A stretch of 64,000 nt of DNA, from positions 372,001-436,000 of the forward strand of contig NZ_UETR01000001.1 in the NCBI RefSeq assembly GCF_900491745.1. Reading direction: 5' to 3'. The notes beneath the pieces were generated by a model. The model searched no databases and had not been told where the DNA came from. It saw only the letters and a program-made list of their open reading frames with translations. A program made the position numbers and the translations under genes. This DNA is from Amarolinea aalborgensis (GTDB lineage: Bacteria; Chloroflexota; Anaerolineae; SSC4; Amarolineaceae). Shown here piece after piece: positions 62,720-64,000 of this stretch (positions are counted from its first letter, which is position 1; each line of letters starts with the position of its first letter).

Positions 62720-64000
62720 TTGTTTGTGTCTCTGTTTAGGCGGCGCGCCCGCGCCCGGCTTCGCCGGCCGTTGGGGTTGAAGTGGGGATCAGCTTGCACA
62801 CTGCTTTTGTTGGTGAGCCTGGCAAGCGCGTGCACATCAGCCAACCGCACGCCGGTCACGCGCACGGCCGCCACCGCCGTGGTTTCCCCCATGCAGCCCA
62901 GCCAGCCAACGCCGGCCAAGATCGAGCCGACCGTCACGCTGGCGCCGCGGCCGACGCCAACCCCGCCTGCCGCCGACCTGGAGCCGCAGGTTGCCGATCT
63001 CGTGGCGCGCATGAGCCTTGAAGAGAAGGTCGGCCAGTTATTCCTGGTCTACTTCGACGGCTCCACGCTCTCCCCTGCGCTTGCAACCATGATTGCCGAT
63101 TATCATGTGGGCGGCATCGTGCTGTTTCAGATCGCCGACAACCTGCAGAGCGCCCGCCAGGCGGCCGAGTTGATCAACGCCGCGCAGGCCGCCGCGCTCG
63201 CGCACGGCGCGCAGATTCCCTTGTTCGTGGCCGTTGACCAGGAAGGCGGGCCGGTGGTGCGTCTGCCCGCGCCGGCCACGCACTTCCCCAGCAACATGGC
63301 CGTCGGCGCCGCCGGGTCGGCCGACCTGGCGCGCGCGATGGCCCAGGTGACGGCCAGCGAACTGAAGGCGCTGGGCATCAACATGAACCTGGCGCCGGTG
63401 CTCGATGTGAACGACAACCCCGACAATCCGGTCATCGGGCTGCGCTCCTTTGGCTCCTCTCCGGATGAAGTGGCCCGCCTGGGCGTTGCCATGATCGAGA
63501 CCTACCGCGCGGCTGGAATTATCGCGACGGCCAAGCATTTTCCCGGCCACGGCAACACCTCTGTGGATTCGCACGTCGGGCTGCCGGTCGTGACCCAAGA
63601 TATGGCCCATCTGCGCGCCGTGGAGCTGGCGCCCTTCCGCGCGGCGATCGGCGCGGGCGTGGATGCTATCATGACCGCGCACGTGCTCTTCCCCGCGCTC
63701 GAAGGCAGCGCCGGGCGCCCGGCCACCCTCTCCAGCCGGGTCCTACAAGACCTCTTGCGCCGCGAGATGGGCTTCGACGGCCTGATTGTCACCGATTCGA
63801 TGACCATGGGCGCGCTCTTCAAAACCTATGGGGTCAACCAGGCGACGGAGCTGGCCTTGCGCGCCGGGGCCGATGTCCTGGCCTTTGGCGCGGATGTGGG
63901 TCATACGCCGGCCGAACAAGCGCCAGCCTATCGGCATTTGTTGGCCCAGGTGCGAGCCGATCCTGAACTGCGCCGCCGGCTCGATGAGTCGGTGCAGCGC
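62720..64000 (+). CDS. GH3 glycosidase lipoprotein (beta-N-acetylhexosaminidase-like), 3' partial
   Basis: Open to the window end (about 427 codons). The start is uncertain: TTG 62720 has AAAGG ~9 nt upstream; GTG 62726 is the alternative. An Arg-rich n-region then LLLLVSLASAC looks like a lipoprotein signal with the Cys near residue 34, followed by a Pro/Thr linker. The GH3 domain begins at RMSLEEKVGQLFLVYFDG and has FVAVDQEGGPVVRL, INMNLAPVLDVNDN, TAKHFPGHGNTSVDSHVGLP and the nucleophile Asp in LIVTDSMTMGAL. NagZ-type members release GlcNAc from peptidoglycan fragments; an outward-facing hexosaminidase is likely. The end of the gene lies beyond the window. Confidence 0.85.
   Translation, partial: MFVSLFRRRARARLRRPLGLKWGSACTLLLLVSLASACTSANRTPVTRTAATAVVSPMQPSQPTPAKIEPTVTLAPRPTPTPPAADLEPQVADLVARMSLEEKVGQLFLVYFDGSTLSPALATMIADYHVGGIVLFQIADNLQSARQAAELINAAQAAALAHGAQIPLFVAVDQEGGPVVRLPAPATHFPSNMAVGAAGSADLARAMAQVTASELKALGINMNLAPVLDVNDNPDNPVIGLRSFGSSPDEVARLGVAMIETYRAAGIIATAKHFPGHGNTSVDSHVGLPVVTQDMAHLRAVELAPFRAAIGAGVDAIMTAHVLFPALEGSAGRPATLSSRVLQDLLRREMGFDGLIVTDSMTMGALFKTYGVNQATELALRAGADVLAFGADVGHTPAEQAPAYRHLLAQVRADPELRRRLDESVQR

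Overview
The window is GC-rich and gene-dense. The gene set, the Pro/Thr-rich surface proteins ending in a short hydrophobic-basic tail, the interspersed hairpin repeats and the pairing of NACHT, CHAT and FGE-fold proteins with a retroelement suggest a member of the Chloroflexota (Anaerolineae or Caldilineae type). That is an inference from gene style; no rRNA or tRNA gene was seen to settle it.

Layout. 1-7.1 kb: exported surface proteins (a 5'-truncated repeat protein with a dockerin-like end, a Rax2-like propeller protein, a DUF1554-like protein, a membrane-anchored protein). 7.3-14.7 kb, minus strand: a GPH sugar symporter, an MFS transporter, an S51 peptidase, a SpoIIE-type phosphatase and a GH13 glucosidase. 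14.9-21.2 kb: a HEAT-like protein, superoxide dismutase, FabF, FabH, a zincin and a nucleotidyltransferase. 21.2-23 kb: a scarred region with a partial gene duplication, a small inverted-repeat element, DUF2442/DUF4160 genes and a 141-bp tandem repeat. 23-34 kb: HtpG, TauE-like and ABC transporters, Nudix, ATP-grasp, an XisI/DUF2442 module behind rpe, aldolase, kynurenine formamidase and CorA. 34-40.5 kb: two large coupled peptidoglycan-hydrolase genes. 40.8-45.3 kb: smc and an EamA transporter.

45.3-62.4 kb is a defence or conflict island and the highlight of the window. It holds a complete diversity-generating retroelement (DGR): a reverse transcriptase (51298-52389, minus), an Avd-like accessory protein (50966-51301, minus), an 80-bp template repeat (TR, 50710-50789, plus) and two variable repeats. 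VR1 (50029-50108) and VR2 (52496-52575) are the 3' ends of two different NACHT ATPases with C-terminal formylglycine-generating-enzyme (FGE)-type C-lectin domains. In my hand alignment every VR/TR mismatch (13 in VR1, 9 in VR2) falls on a TR adenine and none on the 60 other positions. The TR is read from the strand opposite to RT and Avd, which is unusual. Around it lie a REP-associated tyrosine transposase (RAYT) with a four-unit repeat array, a REP-like element inserted next to the TR, toxin-antitoxin modules sharing one promoter block (one intact, one frameshifted, one reduced to a stub), a truncated PIN toxin gene, a restriction-gene remnant, a CHAT protease-FGE protein and a transmembrane Ser/Thr kinase.

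How the parts may work together (inference): the two NACHT proteins look like STAND-type sensors whose ligand-binding face is diversified by the DGR, with different N-terminal effector ends. The CHAT-FGE protein is a protease with the same sensor fold but no match to this TR. The window ends inside a GH3 lipoprotein gene.
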